Assembly: GCA_963745755.1 (NCBI GenBank)
Contig: CAVUYP010000002.1
Location: 319,536 to 383,535 of the forward strand
From: RHKX01 sp963745755
Lineage (GTDB): Bacteria; Actinomycetota; Thermoleophilia; Solirubrobacterales; 70-9
DNA: 64,000 nt
Reading direction: 5' to 3'
This document shows positions 17,261 through 28,333 of the stretch, piece by piece; position 1 is the stretch's first letter; each line of letters starts with the position of its first letter. The notes below the pieces were generated by a model. That model saw only the letters and a list, made by a program, of their open reading frames with translations, was not told the DNA's origin and searched no databases. The position numbers and the translations under genes were made by a program.

Positions 17261-18133
17261 ATGGGATATAGCGGTCGCTATCACGCCGCCTCGCTGGCGG
17301 CCGTCTTCATCGCCCTCGCGGTCGGGATCCTGATCGGGATCGGGCTCGCCGACGACGTCGTCTCGAGCGCCTCCGAGGAGCTCGAGACGAGCCTGCGCTC
17401 CGACCTGAAGGCGGCCGAGGATCGCGCCGACGAGTCCCAGACGGAGCTGGACCGCAGCGACCGCTTCAGCTCGCAGATCCTCCCCGAGGTCCTGGCCGGA
17501 CGCCTCAACGGCCGTCGCGTCGCGCTCGTTCAGCTCGGCGGCGCCGACGAGGAGCTCTCCTCGGCCGCCCGCGATGCGGTCGAGACGGCCGACGGCGAGC
17601 TCGCCGCGGTCGCCCAGGTGGCGCTGCCGCCCGACGAGGAGGCGTTGCTCGCCGACCTGCCGCCGCGCCTCGGCCGGCTTCGCCGCGATCCCGACGCGAT
17701 GGCGAAACTCGGCGAGGCGATCGGCACCCAGCTCGCCGGCGGCGGTCCGGTGATCGAGGCGCTCACCCCGGATCTGTTCACGAAGTTCAGCGGCAACCTC
17801 CGCGGCGTCGACGGGATCGTCGTCGCGAGGACCCCACCCGACGACCTCAACCAGGCCGATCGGCAGGCGACGACCGACTTCGAGTCCGCAGTCCTCGACG
17901 GGATCGCCAGCTCGCGAGCTGAAAGCGTCGGCGCCGAGCTGACCGGCACCGACCCGACGACGCTCGGCCCGTTGATCGACGCCGGGATTCCGACCGTCGA
18001 TCACCTCGACCTCCCGGCCGGCGAGATCGGGCTCGTCTACGCGCTCGACGGCGTCGCCGGCAATTACGGGATCAAGGCGGAAGCCGGCAGCTACCTGCCC
18101 GACTTCGCGCTCCGGGCGACGGCGACGCCGTGA
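17261..18133 (+). CDS. mctB: MctB/SteB-family membrane-anchored protein
   Basis: 290 aa. One N-terminal transmembrane helix (YHAASLAAVFIALAVGILIG, residues ~7-26) is followed by a short coiled coil (ASEELETSLRSDLKAAEDRADESQ) and a globular extracytoplasmic domain with the family pattern GRRVALVQLGGA and AGNYGIKAE near the end. Homologues are named MctB (copper transport, M. tuberculosis Rv1698) or SteB (partner of SteA). Which role applies here cannot be told from sequence. The stop overlaps the start of the next gene (GTGA), so it is co-translated with the MraY/WecA-like gene. Confidence 0.82.
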   Translation: MGYSGRYHAASLAAVFIALAVGILIGIGLADDVVSSASEELETSLRSDLKAAEDRADESQTELDRSDRFSSQILPEVLAGRLNGRRVALVQLGGADEELSSAARDAVETADGELAAVAQVALPPDEEALLADLPPRLGRLRRDPDAMAKLGEAIGTQLAGGGPVIEALTPDLFTKFSGNLRGVDGIVVARTPPDDLNQADRQATTDFESAVLDGIASSRAESVGAELTGTDPTTLGPLIDAGIPTVDHLDLPAGEIGLVYALDGVAGNYGIKAEAGSYLPDFALRATATP

Positions 18134-18996
18134 CGATCGCCGGGCTGGTCGTCTCGGCGTCGCTGGCGATCTGGCTGCTGCCTGCCTGGACTGCCGACAT
18201 GCTGCGGACGGGCCTGAGCCGCGAGAACTGGCGCGGGCGCATGGTCGCCTTCCCGAGCGGCGCGCTGGTGATCTCGGTCTCGGTGATCGCGCTGGCGCCG
18301 CTGGCGGTCCTCAACGACCGCGCCGACCTCGATCTGCTCGAACCCGATCTCGCCCGCTGGGCGGCCTACCTGCTCGGGATCGCCCTGCTCGGGCTGCTCG
18401 ACGACATGCTCGGCCGCGGTGCCGCCGGCGACTCCGCCCGCGGCTGGCGCGGCCACGCCCGGGCGGTGCTGTCGGGGCGGCTGTCGACCGGGGCGATCAA
18501 GGCGGCCGGCGCCTTCGGGCTCGCCGCCTTCGCGGTCTCCGGGCTCGGTCGCGAGTGGCCCGGCTACCTCGCCGACCTCGCCCTGCTGCTGCTGACCACG
18601 AACCTGTTCAACCTGCTCGACCTGCGTCCCGGCCGGGTCGAGAAGGCGCTGGTGATCCTGCTCGCCGGCGTCTGCATCGGCGCCGCGACGATCTACCCGC
18701 TGCAACTGCTCGGCATCTTCATCGGTCCGCTCGTGGTCGGCGCGGCGCTGACCCTGCGCGAGCGGGCGATGCTCGGCGACGCCGGCGCCAACCTCGCCGG
18801 TGCCGTCGCCGGTGTGGCCCTGTTCGCGGCCCTCGGCACCGATGCCCGGCTGATCGCGCTCGTCGTCGTCGCGCTGCTGACGCTCTACGGCGAGTTCCGG
18901 TCGATCTCGGCGGCGATCGACCGGATCGCGCCGCTGCGGGCGCTCGACCGGATCGGCCGGCTCCCCGAGGAAGCCGCTCCTCGCCCCCGCGGCTAG
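18130..18996 (+). CDS. MraY/WecA-like polyprenyl-phosphate sugar-phosphate transferase (GT4 membrane family)
   Basis: 288 aa with about nine hydrophobic helices. Family motifs are present in reduced form: LGLLDDMLG (the DD pair that binds Mg), NLFNLLDLRPGRVEKAL (the N-x-x-N-x-x-D core) and MLGDAGANLAGA (the GDxG motif). MraY/WecA enzymes move a phospho-sugar from a UDP-sugar to undecaprenyl phosphate. The usual cytoplasmic HAH motif near the C-terminus is absent, so substrate or activity may differ. It is coupled to the mctB-like gene and precedes pyrG. In this chromosomal slot other actinobacteria lack such a gene or carry a murJ/glycosyltransferase gene, as far as I recall. Confidence 0.7.
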   Translation: MTIAGLVVSASLAIWLLPAWTADMLRTGLSRENWRGRMVAFPSGALVISVSVIALAPLAVLNDRADLDLLEPDLARWAAYLLGIALLGLLDDMLGRGAAGDSARGWRGHARAVLSGRLSTGAIKAAGAFGLAAFAVSGLGREWPGYLADLALLLLTTNLFNLLDLRPGRVEKALVILLAGVCIGAATIYPLQLLGIFIGPLVVGAALTLRERAMLGDAGANLAGAVAGVALFAALGTDARLIALVVVALLTLYGEFRSISAAIDRIAPLRALDRIGRLPEEAAPRPRG

Positions 18997-19130
18997 CTTC
19001 CGCTCACGGCCCCGTCCCCCGCCCGGGACGCGCCGCCGTCGGCCGCAGCGGCGGCCCGTCCGCCGCCGCAAAACGCGGGATCAGCTTCCGCGGCGTCGCC
19101 GGCCGGCGCGGCTTCCGTCCTCGCGACGGC

Positions 19131-19136
19131 TAGACT
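19131..19136 (+). promoter_or_regulatory. Probable -10 box for pyrG
   Basis: TAGACT lies in the 160-nt gap before pyrG, 11 nt from an in-frame TTG (19148) and 23 nt from the ATG at 19160. It implies a very short leader. Confidence 0.4.
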
Positions 19137-19159
19137 CGGATCCCGGTTTGAGCGTTCGG

Positions 19160-20833
<1,674 letters not shown>

Positions 20834-20843
20834 CCTGCCGAAC

Positions 20844-21968
20844 GTGAGCGAGGAGAGGCTGCTCGAGCGGTTCGTCCGTCTCTGTGAGATCCCCAGCGTG
20901 ACCGGTGACGAGCGGGCGATGATCGACGCCCTCGCCGCCGAGCTGTCCGAGCTCGGGATTCCGTCCCGCGAGGACGACGGCGCCGGCCTCGCCCGCGCCG
21001 GCGCCGGCAACCTGATCGCCCACGTTCCCCCGGCGGGCGGCGCCGACGGCGCCGAGTGGGTCTCGTTCTTCGCCCACGTCGACACCGTGCCCCACGACGA
21101 GCCGATCGTCGTCGTCGAGCACGACGGCGTCTTCCGCACCGCCGGCGAGACGATCCTCGGCGCCGACAACAAGGCGGCTGTGACCGTGGTCATGGAGCTC
21201 GCGGCGATGCTCGTCGCCGAGCCCGGTCCGGTCGGGCTCGAGCTCGTCTTCACGGTCGCCGAGGAGCAGGGTCTGCGCGGAGCCGCGGCCCTCGACGTCG
21301 AGGCGCTGCGCTCGAAGTTCGGCTACGTGCTCGACCACGCGACTCCGATCGGCGAGGTGATCGTCGCCGCCCCGACCTACAAGAAGCTGATCGCCGAGTT
21401 CCGCGGCGTCGAGTCGCACGCCGGGATGCGGCCGGAGGACGGCCGCAGCGCGATCGGCGCCGCCACCGCGGCGGTCGCGACGATGGACCTCGGCCGGCTC
21501 GACCCCGAGACGAGCGCCAACATCGGCGTCATCGACGGCGGCACGGCGCCGAACGTCGTCGCCGGCCACTGCCACCTCGAGGGCGAGGCGCGGGCGCTCG
21601 ACTCGGGCCGCGCCGAGGCGGTCGCCCAGACGATGGTCGACGCCTGCTCGTGGGCGGCCGGCGAGGCCGGAGTCGACGTCGATCTGCTCGTCGAGACCTA
21701 CTTCCGCGGCTACCGGATCAAGCCGGGCTCGCGGCCGCTGGCGATCGCCCGCGCGGCGCTGCGAGAGCTGCGGCATCGAGCCGAGCCGAGATCCCGACCG
21801 GCGGCGGCAGCGACGCCAATGCGCTGCGCTCGGCGGGCTTCGACGCACTGCTGCTCGCCAACGGGACCGAGGCCAACCACACGCCCGACGAGTCGGTCTC
21901 GGCGACGGCGCTCGTCGAGCATGCTCGAGGTCTGCGCGGCGATCGTCGCCGAGGCCGGGCGCGCCTGA
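20844..21968 (+). CDS. M20-family peptidase (PepT-like), three apparent frameshifts
   Basis: About 375 aa. A di-zinc aminopeptidase is indicated by FFAHVDTVP (metal His/Asp), ETILGADNKAAVTVVMELA (bridging Asp), TVAEEQGLRGA (catalytic Glu) and SHAGMRPEDGRSAI in the dimerisation domain, as in PepT-like tripeptidases. The frame is intact to ~21770. The family then continues in other frames (IPTGGGSDANALRSAGFDALLLANGTEANHTPDE, then MLEVCAAIVAEAGRA). Each shift is explained by one extra base near 21771, 21790 and 21921. The gene lies between pyrG and a DUF3866 gene with spacings of 10 and 1 nt. Confidence 0.8.
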   Translation: MSEERLLERFVRLCEIPSVTGDERAMIDALAAELSELGIPSREDDGAGLARAGAGNLIAHVPPAGGADGAEWVSFFAHVDTVPHDEPIVVVEHDGVFRTAGETILGADNKAAVTVVMELAAMLVAEPGPVGLELVFTVAEEQGLRGAAALDVEALRSKFGYVLDHATPIGEVIVAAPTYKKLIAEFRGVESHAGMRPEDGRSAIGAATAAVATMDLGRLDPETSANIGVIDGGTAPNVVAGHCHLEGEARALDSGRAEAVAQTMVDACSWAAGEAGVDVDLLVETYFRGYRIKPGSRPLAIARAALRELRHRAEPRSRPAAAATPMRCARRASTHCCSPTGPRPTTRPTSRSRRRRSSSMLEVCAAIVAEAGRA

Positions 21969-21969
21969 C

Positions 21970-23015
21970 GTGCTGAAGCTGCGCCGCGGCTCCGTCGTCG
22001 CGATTGAGGCCGAGATGCTGGTCGTCGAGGTCGACGGCGAGCGGCGACGCGCCTGGGCCGACGAGTCGATGGTCGGGCCGTCGCAGGTCGGCGACGAAGT
22101 CGTCGTCAACACCGCCGCACTCGACCTCGGGCTCGGCTCCGGCGGCTACGACATCGTCCACGTCAACCTGACCCGCGGGCTCGAGGGCGGCGAGACCCCG
22201 GCGGGGATCCACGTCATGAAGCTCAACTACAGCTCGCTCCAGCATCCGGTCGATCCGGTCGAGCTGCCCGCCGACTCGCCGCCGCGGCCGGCGCGGATGC
22301 TGCCGGTGCTCGTCCTGCCGCTGCACGGCCACCTCGCTCCGGCCGCCTGGGCGGCGGCGCGAGGGGGAGCTGCGCAGCGTCGGCTTCGTGCAGGCGGCCG
22401 GCGGCGGGCTTCCCGGTGGGCTCTCCGCCGACGTCCGCCGGCTCCGCGAGCAGGGGCTGCTCGCCGGTGCGATCACCTCCTCGCCCTCCTACGGGGGCGA
22501 GCGCGAGGCGATCAGCCTGGTCGGAGCGCTGCACGCCGCCGCCGGCCTCGACTGGGATGCGGTCGATCGTCGGACCGGGCCCGGGGATCCTCGGCTCCTC
22601 GACCCGCTACGGGCACGGCGGCATGGCGGCGCTCGAGGCGGCCCACGCCGCCCTCGCGCTCGAGCTGCCGACGCTGATCTCGCCGCGGATGTCCTCCGGC
22701 GACCCGCGGCCGCGCCATCTCGGCCTCAGCCATCACACCGGCTCCGTCCTCGACCTGCTCCTCGCCGGCGTCGAGGTGCCCGTCCCGAGCGGCCTCGGCG
22801 AGCTCTGGCCGCAGGCGGCCGGCGACCCCGGCGGGACGATCGAGCGGGCGCGGGGCGGCCTGCACCGGGTCCGCGAGCTTCCCGTCGACCTCGCCGCCTA
22901 CGCCGAGTCGGGCCTGCCGCGGCGGACGATGGGCCGCGATCTCGAACAGGACCGGCTCTTCTTCGCCGCCCCGCTGGCTGCCGGAGCCGCCCTGGCCGAC
23001 GCCGCCGCCCGCTGA
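21970..23015 (+). CDS. DUF3866 family protein, two apparent frameshifts
   Basis: About 345 aa after joining three frames: VLKLRRGSVVAIEAEMLVVEVDGERRR and onward to ~22366, then the SVGFVQAAGGGLPGGLSADVRRL segment to ~22563, then IVGPGPGILGSSTRYGHGGMAALE to the stop at 23015. The signatures PGPGILGSSTRYGHGG and LISPRMSSGDPRPRHLGLSHHT match the family I know as DUF3866, of unknown function and usually near xerD or in pyrG-linked clusters of Gram-positives. Each break is explained by one extra base. It starts 1 nt after the peptidase stop. Confidence 0.72.
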
Positions 23016-23144
23016 CCGCCGCCACGTCCAGCCGCCGGAAGATTCCGCCGAGCCCTCCGCCGAGCCGTCGCCGAGCCAACCGCCGAGTCCCGCCGAGCCG
23101 CCGCCACGAGTCCCGCCGAGCCTGCCGTCCGCAACGCTCCATGT

Positions 23145-23250
23145 CGAGGTGGAGGAAACGGGGAATAGTTGCCGGCTTCCTCGACCTCGCGAAAAGCGGC
23201 TCCCCCGAGGTGGAGGAATGGCGGAATAGTTGCCGGTTTCCTCGACCTCG
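23145..23250. repeat. Two copies of a 45-bp palindromic repeat (family B)
   Basis: Copies at 23145-23189 and 23206-23250 start CGAGGTGGAGGAA and end TTCCTCGACCTCG, so each folds on itself. They share AATAGTTGCCGG in the centre. The right arm of the second copy (AGTTGCCGGTTTCCTCGACC and the next bases) equals, in reverse complement over 27 nt, the left arm of a third copy at 44503-44555. They are intergenic, between the DUF3866 gene and xerD, and behave like REP elements. Confidence 0.7.
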
Positions 23251-23376
23251 GCGGGGAGCGGGTCGGCGGGGAGCGGGTCGGCGGGGAGCGGGTCGGCGGG
23301 GAGCGTGTCGACGGGGCTCGGGTCGGCGGGGACCGGCGGGTCGGTCGCGGGGAGCGGGTCGGCAGGGGGTGGGCGG
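23247..23376. repeat. 15-bp tandem repeat array upstream of xerD
   Basis: The unit GTCGGCGGGGAGCGG is repeated about eight times: four near-identical copies, then degenerate ones with one 3-bp insertion. It abuts the second family B palindrome. Translation would give VGGER repeats, but no convincing start or protein context exists, so I treat it as a noncoding minisatellite. The stretch before it (23020-23120) is a related degenerate CCGCCGAG repeat. Confidence 0.65.
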
Positions 23377-23440
23377 GCTCCGGGGGCGGGTGGCCGGTTG
23401 CACCGGCAGGGGACCCGGCGCCGGGCCGAAAGGTGGGGAG

Positions 23441-24398
23441 GTGTCCGCGATCACCGCGACTCCCGCTGCCGCGCAACCGGTCGATGCCCGCTTCGAGGCG
23501 CTGCTCCTCGACTTCCTCGCCTACCTCGAGTTCGAGCGCGGCCTCTCCCGGAACACGCTCTCCGCCTACCGGACCGACCTGCTCCAGTACGGGGCGTTCC
23601 TGACCGAGCGCGGCAGGACGGCGACCGACGCCGAGGGCGCCGACGTCGCCGAGTTCCTCGCCGGCCTCGCCAGCCGGGGCCGGCGAGAAGCCCGCCTGCG
23701 GCGCCGCGACCCTGAACCGCAAGACGGCCTGCCTGCGCTCCTTCTACCGCCACCTGCGCCGCCAGGAGCTGATCGACGCCGACCCGACCGCCGACGTGCG
23801 GCCCCCGAAGAAGGGCAGGACGCTGCCGAAGGTGCTCGGCTACTCGGAGGTCAAGCGGCTGCTCGACTCGGTGTCGGGCGGCGACCCGGCCGACCTCCGC
23901 GACCGGGCGATCCTCGAGGTCATGTACGGATGCGGCCTGCGGGCGTCGGAGACGGTCGGCCTCGAGGTCGGCTCGATCGACCTCAAGCGCGGCTTCCTCC
24001 GCGCCCACGGCAAGGGCTCGAAGGAGCGGATCGTCCCGCTCGGCCGCGAGGCCAATGCCGCGGTCCGGCGCTACCTGCGCTCCGGCCGCGGCGAGCTCGC
24101 CGCCGGCAGCGACGTCCGCGCCCTGTTCCTCAACCAGCGCGGCGGCGCCCTCTCCCGCCAGGGCCTCTACAAGATCATCCAGGGGCGCGCCCGGGCGGTC
24201 GGCCTCGACGAGCGGATGAGCCCGCACACGCTCCGCCACAGCTTCGCCACCCACCTGCTCTCCGGCGGCTGCGACCTGCGCTCGGTCCAGGAGATGCTCG
24301 GCCACGCCGACGTCGCCACGACCCAGATCTACACGCACCTGTCCGCCGACCGGATCAAGGAGGTCTACTTCGAGGCGCATCCGCGGGCGAAGTCGTAG
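23441..24398 (+). CDS. xerD: Site-specific tyrosine recombinase XerD, one frameshift
   Basis: About 319 aa. The N-terminal core-binding domain (LLDFLAYLEFERGLSRNTLSAYRTDL) runs to ~23680. The +1 frame then continues GEKPACGAATLNRKTACLRS through the catalytic domain with Arg (CGLRASE), Lys (KGSKER), HTLRHSFATH, GHADVATT and the Tyr in TQIYTHLSADR. XerC/XerD resolve chromosome dimers at dif. Its place downstream of pyrG matches actinobacterial xerD. The start is GTG at 23441, with GGGGAG a few nucleotides upstream. One extra base near 23680 (GGGGCCGG) restores the frame. Confidence 0.88.
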
Positions 24399-24459
24399 GG
24401 CTGCGACCGGCCGCGATCGCCGAGCCCCGCCGCGCGGGCCGCCGCCGAGGCGTCTGAAA

Positions 24460-24465
24460 TACGCT
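24460..24465 (+). promoter_or_regulatory. -10 box of a leaderless promoter (mutM)
   Basis: TACGCT 7 nt before the mutM GTG, the same box and spacing as efp. Confidence 0.55.
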
Positions 24466-24472
24466 TGCGGTC

Positions 24473-25384
24473 GTGCCCGAGCTTCCCGAGGTCGAGACGA
24501 TCCGCCGCCAGATCGAGCCCGAGGTCGTCGGGCGGAAGATCGTCGGCGCCCGGATCCTCGACGAGCGCTGGACCCGGCCGCTGCCGCCGGCGCCGATCGC
24601 GGCGGCGCTGAGCGGGCGCGAGATCGAGTCGGTCGGTCGCCGCGGCAAGTACCTGCTGCTCGGCCTCGACGACGGCTCGACGCTCGTCATGCACCTGCGG
24701 ATGACCGGCAACCTGCTGCTCGCCGAGCGCGGCGAGGAGGCGCGCCGGCTCGGCGGCGAGCGGCTCTATCGCGTCGTCCGAGCGATCCGCTCCACCTGCG
24801 GGCGGAGCTCGAGCTCGACGACGGGCAGGCTGCTGCGGTTCACCGACCCGCGCCGCTTCGGGCACGCCTCGTTGCTCGGCCCCGGCGAGCTCGACGACTA
24901 CCTCGACGCGCGGATCGGCGTCGAGCCGCTCGGCGAGGAGCTGACGGCGGAGCTGATCGGCCGCCTCGCCGAGGGCCGGACGGTGCCGCTGAAGTCGTTC
25001 CTGCTCGACCAGAAGGGGATCGCCGGGATCGGCAACATCTACGCCGACGAGGCGCTGCACCGCGCCGAGCTCCATCCGCTCTCGCCGGCGGGGTCGATGC
25101 GGCCCGAGCACTGGGAGGCGCTGCGCGAGGGGATCGTCGCCGCACTCGAGGAGGGCCTCCGCAACGGCGGCGCCTCGATCGACGACTACCGCGACTCGCG
25201 CGGCGAGCAGGGTTCGATGCAGGACGAGTTCCTCGTCCACACCCGCGCCGGCGAGGACTGCCCGCGCTGCGGCGAGCGGATCAACCGGATCGTCGTCGGC
25301 GGCCGCTCGACCTACTTCTGCCCGGCCTGTCAGGTGCGGCTGCGCCGCCGCCGCCGCGCCGCCGAGCCCCGGGCCCGCCGATGA
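24473..25384 (+). CDS. mutM: Formamidopyrimidine-DNA glycosylase
   Basis: 303 aa. Repair of 8-oxoguanine is shown by the processed N-terminus PELPEVETIRRQIEP (catalytic Pro2 and Glu3), MHLRMTG, LDQKGIAGIGNIYADEAL and the C-terminal zinc finger C-x2-C...C-x2-C (CPRCGERI...YFCPACQ). Between ~24780 and ~24829 the frame is shifted and restored: the wrong-frame segment IRSTCGRSSSSTTG should read DPLHLRAELELDDGQ. So two compensating indels lie inside an otherwise continuous reading frame. The S58 peptidase start overlaps its stop (ATGA). Confidence 0.9.
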   Translation: MPELPEVETIRRQIEPEVVGRKIVGARILDERWTRPLPPAPIAAALSGREIESVGRRGKYLLLGLDDGSTLVMHLRMTGNLLLAERGEEARRLGGERLYRVVRAIRSTCGRSSSSTTGRLLRFTDPRRFGHASLLGPGELDDYLDARIGVEPLGEELTAELIGRLAEGRTVPLKSFLLDQKGIAGIGNIYADEALHRAELHPLSPAGSMRPEHWEALREGIVAALEEGLRNGGASIDDYRDSRGEQGSMQDEFLVHTRAGEDCPRCGERINRIVVGGRSTYFCPACQVRLRRRRRAAEPRARR

Positions 25385-26326
25385 GCGCGCCGCCGCCACC
25401 GACGGGGTTCGCGATCGGCCACTGGACGGCTCCGGACGCGCCGACCGGCTGCACGGTGATCCTGCCGCCGCCGGGGACGCGGGCGGGCGTCGACGTCCGC
25501 GGCGGCGGGCCCGGGTACCCGCGAGACCGACGTGATCGATCCGCTCGCCAACCCGCAGGAGGCGACCGCGGTGCTGTTCACCGGCGGCAGCGCCCACGGG
25601 CTCGCCGCCGCCGACGGCGTCGTTCGCTGGTGCGAGGAGCACGGCCGCGGCTACCGCACCCCGGCCGGCCTGGTGCCGCTCGTCCCCGCCGCCGTGATCT
25701 ACGACCTCAACGCCGACCCCGACCGCAGCGCCGCCGGTCCGTCCCGGCGCCGACGCCGGCTACGCCGCCTGCGACGCGGCCCGCCCGGGCGTCCCCGAGC
25801 GGGGCCGCGTCGGCGCCGGCCGCGGCGCCGCCGTCGCCAAGGCGCTCGGCCGCGAGGCGGCCGCCCCGGGCGGCATCGGCTACGCGGCGACGACGACCGG
25901 GGCCGGCGAGGTCGTGGCGGCGATCGCCGTCGTCAACGCGACCGGCGACGTGCTCGATGCCGACGGCGGCCTGATCGCCGGCCCGCGCGACGGAGACGGC
26001 CGGATGCTGCGCAGCGTCGAGATGTTCGCCGCCGGGCACGAGCCGGCAGGGCCGCCGCCGGAGCGGCAGAGCACGACCCTCGCCTGCGTGCTCACCGACG
26101 CCGGCCTCGACAAGCTCGGCTGCGCGAAGGTCGCGCGGATGGCGAGCGCCGGCATCGCCCGCGCCGTCGATCCGGTCTTCACGCCGTTCGACGGCGACGT
26201 CGTCTTCTGCCTCGCCGACGGCGAGCCGCGGGACGATCCCGTGGCAGCTGATCCGGGTCGGCTCGGTCGCCGCCTCGCTGGTCGCGGCGGCGATCCGCGA
26301 CGGCGTCGCGCCGCGCCGCGGCCTGA
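25381..26326 (+). CDS. S58 (DmpA/P1-type) peptidase family protein, three or four frameshifts
   Basis: About 310 aa when four frames are joined. The N-terminal GFAIGHWTAPDAPTGCTVIL and GVDVRGGGPGTRETDVIDPL, LFTGGSAHGLAAADGVVRW, AVIYDLNAD and the self-cleavage region STTLACVLTDAGLDKLGCAK are typical of the Ntn-like P1/DmpA aminopeptidase family, where a Ser or Thr at the new N-terminus is the nucleophile. Breaks near 25515, 25738 and 26238 are each one extra C or G; a further shift is needed to reach the TGA at 26324-26326, so the 3' end is approximate. It is coupled to mutM by ATGA. The physiological substrate is unknown. Confidence 0.75.
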
Positions 26327-26365
26327 GCCGACCGCCGCGTTCGTCATCCTCCGAAGTGGATAGCC

Positions 26366-27108
26366 ATGCCCGGAAGCTTCAAGACAGAGGGAGTCGTGCT
26401 GCGCAGCATCCGCTTCGGCGAGGCCGATCGGATCCTCCACCTCTACACCGCCGATCGCGGCCGGGTGAACGCGATCGCGAAGGGCTCGCGGCGGCCGAAG
26501 TCGCGCTTCGGAGGGCGCCTGGAGCCGTTCTTCCGGCTCGACCTGATGCTGCACGAGGGGCGCAGCGACCTCTGCACGGTGACCGGCGCCGCGACCGTCG
26601 ACGGCTACCCGGCGCTGCGCTCCGACGGGGTCGCGATCGGCGCCGCCGCGCGCGGCTGCGACGCCGTCCTGCGGCTGCTCGACTCGGCCGAGCCGAACCG
26701 CCCCGCCTACAACCTGCTCTGCCGCTACCTGGCGCTGCTCGACCGCCGCACCGGCGGCTCGGCCGCCGCCGGCCTCGGCCCCGACGGACACGCCGTCGGC
26801 CTCGCCTTCCGGCTCAAGCTCGCCCTCGCCGCCGGCTTCTCGCCCGGAGCTCGGCTCCTGCGCGCGCTGCGGCGAGCGGGAGGGGATCGTCTCGTTCTCC
26901 GGCGCCGCCGGCGGCGTCGTCTGCGGCTCCTGCGAGGCGGGCGGCTTCCCGATCTCGCCCGAGGCGCACCGCTTCATGGTCGCCGCGATCGGCAGCCCGA
27001 TCGCCGAGCTCCCGGACGGCCTCCGAGGCGGCGCTCCGCCAGGTCGAGCGGGCGATCGGCGACACGCTCGCCCACCATGCCCACGTCAACCTCCGCGCCG
27101 TCGCCTGA
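26366..27108 (+). CDS. recO: DNA repair protein RecO, two frameshifts
   Basis: About 247 aa. RecO loads RecA at gaps together with RecR. The N-terminal OB fold GSFKTEGVVLRSIRFGEADRIL and AKGSRRPKSRFGGRLEPF is unmistakable. The zinc-finger region with four Cys (CARCGE...VVCGSCE) and PEAHRFM lie in the +1 frame after ~26848. The last part (TASEAALRQVERAIGDTLAHH) lies in the next frame after ~27018. Both are single extra bases. The dgt-like gene follows after 7 nt. Confidence 0.87.
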
Positions 27109-27115
27109 GCCGCCC

Positions 27116-28131
27116 GTGACCGACGCCGGCAGCCGATCTCGAGGCGAGGATCAGGGCCCAGGAGGCGGAGTTCCTCTGGGAGCCCGCGACCCGCTCCTAT
27201 CCGGCCCGCCGGCTCGAGGCCGAGCCCGACAGCCCGGTGCGGACGCCGTTTCAGCGCGACCGCGACCGGATCGCCCACTCGAAGGCGTTCCGACGCCTCA
27301 AGCACAAGACCCAGGTCTTCATCGCGCCCGAGGGCGACCACTACCGGACCCGGCTGACCCACACGCTCGAGACCTGCTTCATCGCCCGCACCGTCGCCCG
27401 GGCGCTCGGCCTCAACGAGGATCTGACCGAGGCGATCGGCCTCGGCCACGACCTCGGCCATCCGCCGTTCGGCCACATCGGCGAGGAGGTCCTCGACGAC
27501 GCGCTCAAGCAGCGCGGCGGCGCCGGCTTCCGCCACAACGAGCACTCGCTGCGTCTCGTCGAGCACCTCGAGCGCGACGGGCGCGGCCTGAACCTGACCG
27601 AGCAGGTCCGCGACGGCATCCTCAACCACACCGGTTCGCTGAAGCCGGCGACGCTCGAGGGACGGGTCGTCCGCCTCGTCGACCGCGTCGCCTACATCAA
27701 CCACGACATCGACGACGCCGTCCGGGCCGGGATCATCGCCGAGCGGGACCTGCCGGCCGAGCAGATCGACCGGCTCGGCCCGACCGGCTCGGCGCGCATC
27801 GACGCCCTCGTCCGCGACATCGTCGAGCGCTCTCGCGAGGCCGGCGACATCGTCCAGAGCGAGGAGATGGGCGGGGCGATGCTGCGGCTGCGCAAGTTCA
27901 TGTTCGACCGCGTCTACCTCGGCCCCGAGGCGCGCTCCGAGCACGACCGGGTGCTGCGGACGCTGACGACGCTGATCGACCACTACCTCGAGGATCCCGG
28001 AGCGGATGCCGCCGGGCCGCCCCGGCGACGATCCGCTCCAGCGGGTCGCCGACTACGTCGCCGGGATGACCGACCGCTTCTGCATCGCCACCTTCCGCCG
28101 GATCGCCCTCCCCGAGGAATCCCGCCTCTAG
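27116..28131 (+). CDS. dgt: dGTP triphosphohydrolase-like HD protein, two frameshifts
   Basis: About 338 aa. HD-domain metal ligands are visible in RTRLTHTLETCFIARTVARAL, IGLGHDLGHPPFGHIGEEVL and, downstream, DRVAYINHDIDDA. The N-terminal QEAEFLWEPATRSYPARRLE and RTPFQRDRDRIAHSKAFRRL are typical of dGTPase-like proteins that hydrolyse dNTPs to deoxynucleoside and triphosphate. The start GTG at 27116 requires one extra base near 27125; the C-terminal DPLQRVADYVAGMTDRFCIA requires another near 28000. In actinobacteria dgt directly precedes dnaG, as it does here. Confidence 0.88.
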
Positions 28132-28150
28132 CACCCTCCTGCAGCGAAGG

Positions 28151-28290
28151 CCCACGGCACCGCGCCCCCGGGCCCCGCGCGACGTCGACGGGGCCGTGCG
28201 GGGGCGCGCCCAGCGGGACTCGAGCACGAGCGCAGCGAGCTGCCCCGCTGGGTGCCGCTCCCGCACGGCCCTGCGGTGCCCCCACCGTGG
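28151..28290. other. Large nested palindrome between dgt and dnaG
   Basis: Four nested arm pairs are visible: CCACGG (28152-28157) with CCGTGG (28285-28290); GGCACCGC (28156-28163) with GCGGTGCC (28273-28280); CCGTGCGGG (28194-28202) with CCCGCACGG (28260-28268); and CCCAGCGGG (28209-28217) with CCCGCTGGG (28244-28252). The 26-nt tip holds a smaller GAGCGCAGCGAGC repeat. No ORF with coding character crosses it. It could be a terminator, a structured RNA or a mobile palindromic unit. Confidence 0.6.
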
Positions 28291-28333
28291 ACCCAGGCGG
28301 CGCACGCTTGCGCGCGCACGGCATTCTTGAGGC

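Noticed and set aside
23247..23376. CRISPR array
   Set aside because: The units are 15 bp with no spacers between them and no cas genes are present.
28132..28333. tmRNA or RNase P RNA in the dgt-dnaG gap
   Set aside because: No tRNA-like ends, tag ORF or conserved P-RNA core motifs could be found; only nested inverted repeats are present.
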